64,000 nt of DNA from CAVVEC01 sp963747105. GTDB taxonomy: Bacteria; Acidobacteriota; Terriglobia; Terriglobales; Acidobacteriaceae. Location of the stretch: NCBI GenBank assembly GCA_963747105.1, contig CAVVEC010000001.1:124001-188000 (forward strand). Reading direction: 5' to 3'. Within the stretch, counting starts at the first letter, position 1, and the number at the start of each line of letters is the position of its first letter. A model generated the notes under the pieces. The model saw nothing but the letters and a program-made list of their open reading frames with translations. It made no database searches and was not told where the DNA came from. Below are positions 63,048-64,000 of the stretch, piece after piece. The position numbers and the translations under genes were made by a program.

Positions 63048-63419
63048 ATGGTACGAAGTGTGCTTGCGGTCACAGCTGGATTCGTGGTGTTCGCCGGCGC
63101 CTTGTTGGTTCTGTTTTCGATCTCCGGCCATGACCCGCATAGCCCCGCCAGCTTGGCCTTCATAGCGTCGGCCACGGTGTATGGAATGTTTTTTGCCGGC
63201 CTGGGCGGCTTTGTGGCGGTTTGCCTGGCGAAACGTTCGAAATTCCAGCACGCATTCGCAGTTGCTTTCTTGATCGCTGTGGCGGGGGCTGCCGCCATCC
63301 TGGGACGCCCCGATCGCGATTTGCTCTGGGCCCACCTCGTCGCTTTTCTGGTCATGGCGCCGATGGCGATGGTAGGGGGCTATATCCGGTTGCGGCAGAT
63401 GCACTCCATGAAGAAGTGA
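63048..63419 (+). CDS. Small four-span membrane protein
   Basis: 123 residues from ATG 63048. Four hydrophobic segments (LAVTAGFVVFAGALLVLFS, ASATVYGMFFAGLGGFVAV, AVAFLIAVAGAAAIL, HLVAFLVMAPMAMVGGY). No known domain. Likely an inner-membrane protein of unknown role; ends 9 bp before the convergent lipid kinase gene. Confidence 0.7.
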   Translation: MVRSVLAVTAGFVVFAGALLVLFSISGHDPHSPASLAFIASATVYGMFFAGLGGFVAVCLAKRSKFQHAFAVAFLIAVAGAAAILGRPDRDLLWAHLVAFLVMAPMAMVGGYIRLRQMHSMKK

Positions 63420-63427
63420 CTGCCGAA

Positions 63428-64000
63428 TCACGGGACCAGCAGCGTCACCGCATCAGGAATCATGGTGATATGAGCTGGAAGCGTGCCCAGTAGTTCCCCG
63501 TCGGCCTCCACGAACACGCGTGACTGCGCCGCGAAATCAGGACCCGTGTGCAGCAGCCGGCAACTCACATCCGTGCCGTGGACCAGTTCGATACCGCGGA
63601 CCTTCCATGCTGTAGCGAACAGGCCCCGAATCACATACTGTAAATAGGCCCAGCGGCTGCGAGTGTGAAACAACACCAGGCGCAGGTCGTCGCGTTCCAA
63701 AGACGCTCCCGGTGCGAGTTCGCGCAAAACCCCGCCAAAGTAGCGGATGCGCACCGCCAGCAACTGCGAAACCTCAGCTCCGCGGGTTTGGCCTTCGTCC
63801 TGAATTTCTATCGCGAAGTGCTCCATTTTGTGAGTGAGCCATAAGCGCGTCGCCTTGGCAAGGTAGGCGCCCATGCCGAGATGGCGCTTCACCAACGGAT
63901 TCAGGTTGTAGAACAAATGCGCGTCCACGCCGATGCCGGCTGTGACGGTGAAATATCGTGAGCTAGTTTTGGGCGCGAAATCCTGGTATTCAACGCGTCC
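63428..64000 (-). CDS. Diacylglycerol kinase-family lipid kinase, C-terminal part
   Basis: 191 residues, open at the window edge; N-terminus is outside. TVTAGIGVDAHLFYNLNP and the C-terminal strands (LVHGTDVSCRLLHTGPDF, VEADGELLGTLPAHITMIPDAVTLLVP) match the second domain of YegS/DgkB-type lipid kinases. The catalytic glycine loop of the first domain is not in the window. Confidence 0.85.
   Translation of the reverse strand, partial: GRVEYQDFAPKTSSRYFTVTAGIGVDAHLFYNLNPLVKRHLGMGAYLAKATRLWLTHKMEHFAIEIQDEGQTRGAEVSQLLAVRIRYFGGVLRELAPGASLERDDLRLVLFHTRSRWAYLQYVIRGLFATAWKVRGIELVHGTDVSCRLLHTGPDFAAQSRVFVEADGELLGTLPAHITMIPDAVTLLVP

Overview
The window is one continuous GC-rich stretch of a Gram-negative bacterial chromosome, most consistent with an acidobacterium (class Terriglobia / former Acidobacteriia). 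Pointers are the LPS gene kdsB at the left edge, two large eukaryotic-type Ser/Thr kinases (one with a C-terminal beta-propeller, one with a polytopic membrane half), a TonB-dependent receptor with an N-terminal carboxypeptidase-regulatory-like domain, and many small dispersed repeats in intergenic DNA. No tRNA, rRNA, CRISPR array, prophage or transposase was seen. The taxonomic call is inference from gene content.

Layout. 0-10.6 kb: kdsB end, zinc-ribbon kinase, M48 protease, then a minus-strand run coaD-aspC-manA-manC-phosphohexomutase that makes GDP-mannose precursors and coenzyme A. 10.8-18.1 kb (plus strand): receiver-TonB fusion, sensor kinase, response regulator, ECF sigma factor, LolA/RseB-like exported protein and an ATP-dependent DNA ligase. 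18.2-27.2 kb: CDF metal transporter, HEAT-like exported protein, FAD oxidoreductase, prmC, TonB-dependent receptor, exported putative metalloprotease ending in a clear terminator. 27.2-36 kb: purF and purL (minus), an STT3/GT-C-like membrane protein with a possible structured leader, selB, an AhpD-like protein. 36-46.3 kb: trmFO, two FtsX/MacB-type permeases, membrane and outer-membrane proteins, a truncated phosphoesterase, der, and a Rad3/DinG-type Fe-S helicase. 46.3-50.3 kb: two toxin-antitoxin-like pairs and the queuosine precursor cluster queD-queE-queC. 50.3-64 kb: TPR protein, broken pilT-like gene, broken moeA, beta-propeller kinase, moaC-response regulator-moaB, several membrane proteins and the C-terminal part of a lipid kinase.

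Two window-wide features matter. First, short perfect GC-rich palindromes sit in frame inside at least four unrelated conserved genes (DNA ligase, prmC, der, moeA) and encode similar peptides; I recognise no named family for them in this lineage. Second, from about 36 kb rightward many conserved genes (trmFO, permease 2, der, DUF5615, DUF433, queE, queC, pilT, moeA, a YD-like gene, a DedA-like gene) are split by single-base frame changes while coding similarity continues, whereas the first 36 kb shows none. That pattern looks more like residual assembly indels, densest at 51.8-53.9 kb, than mass gene decay, but it cannot be settled from the sequence alone.
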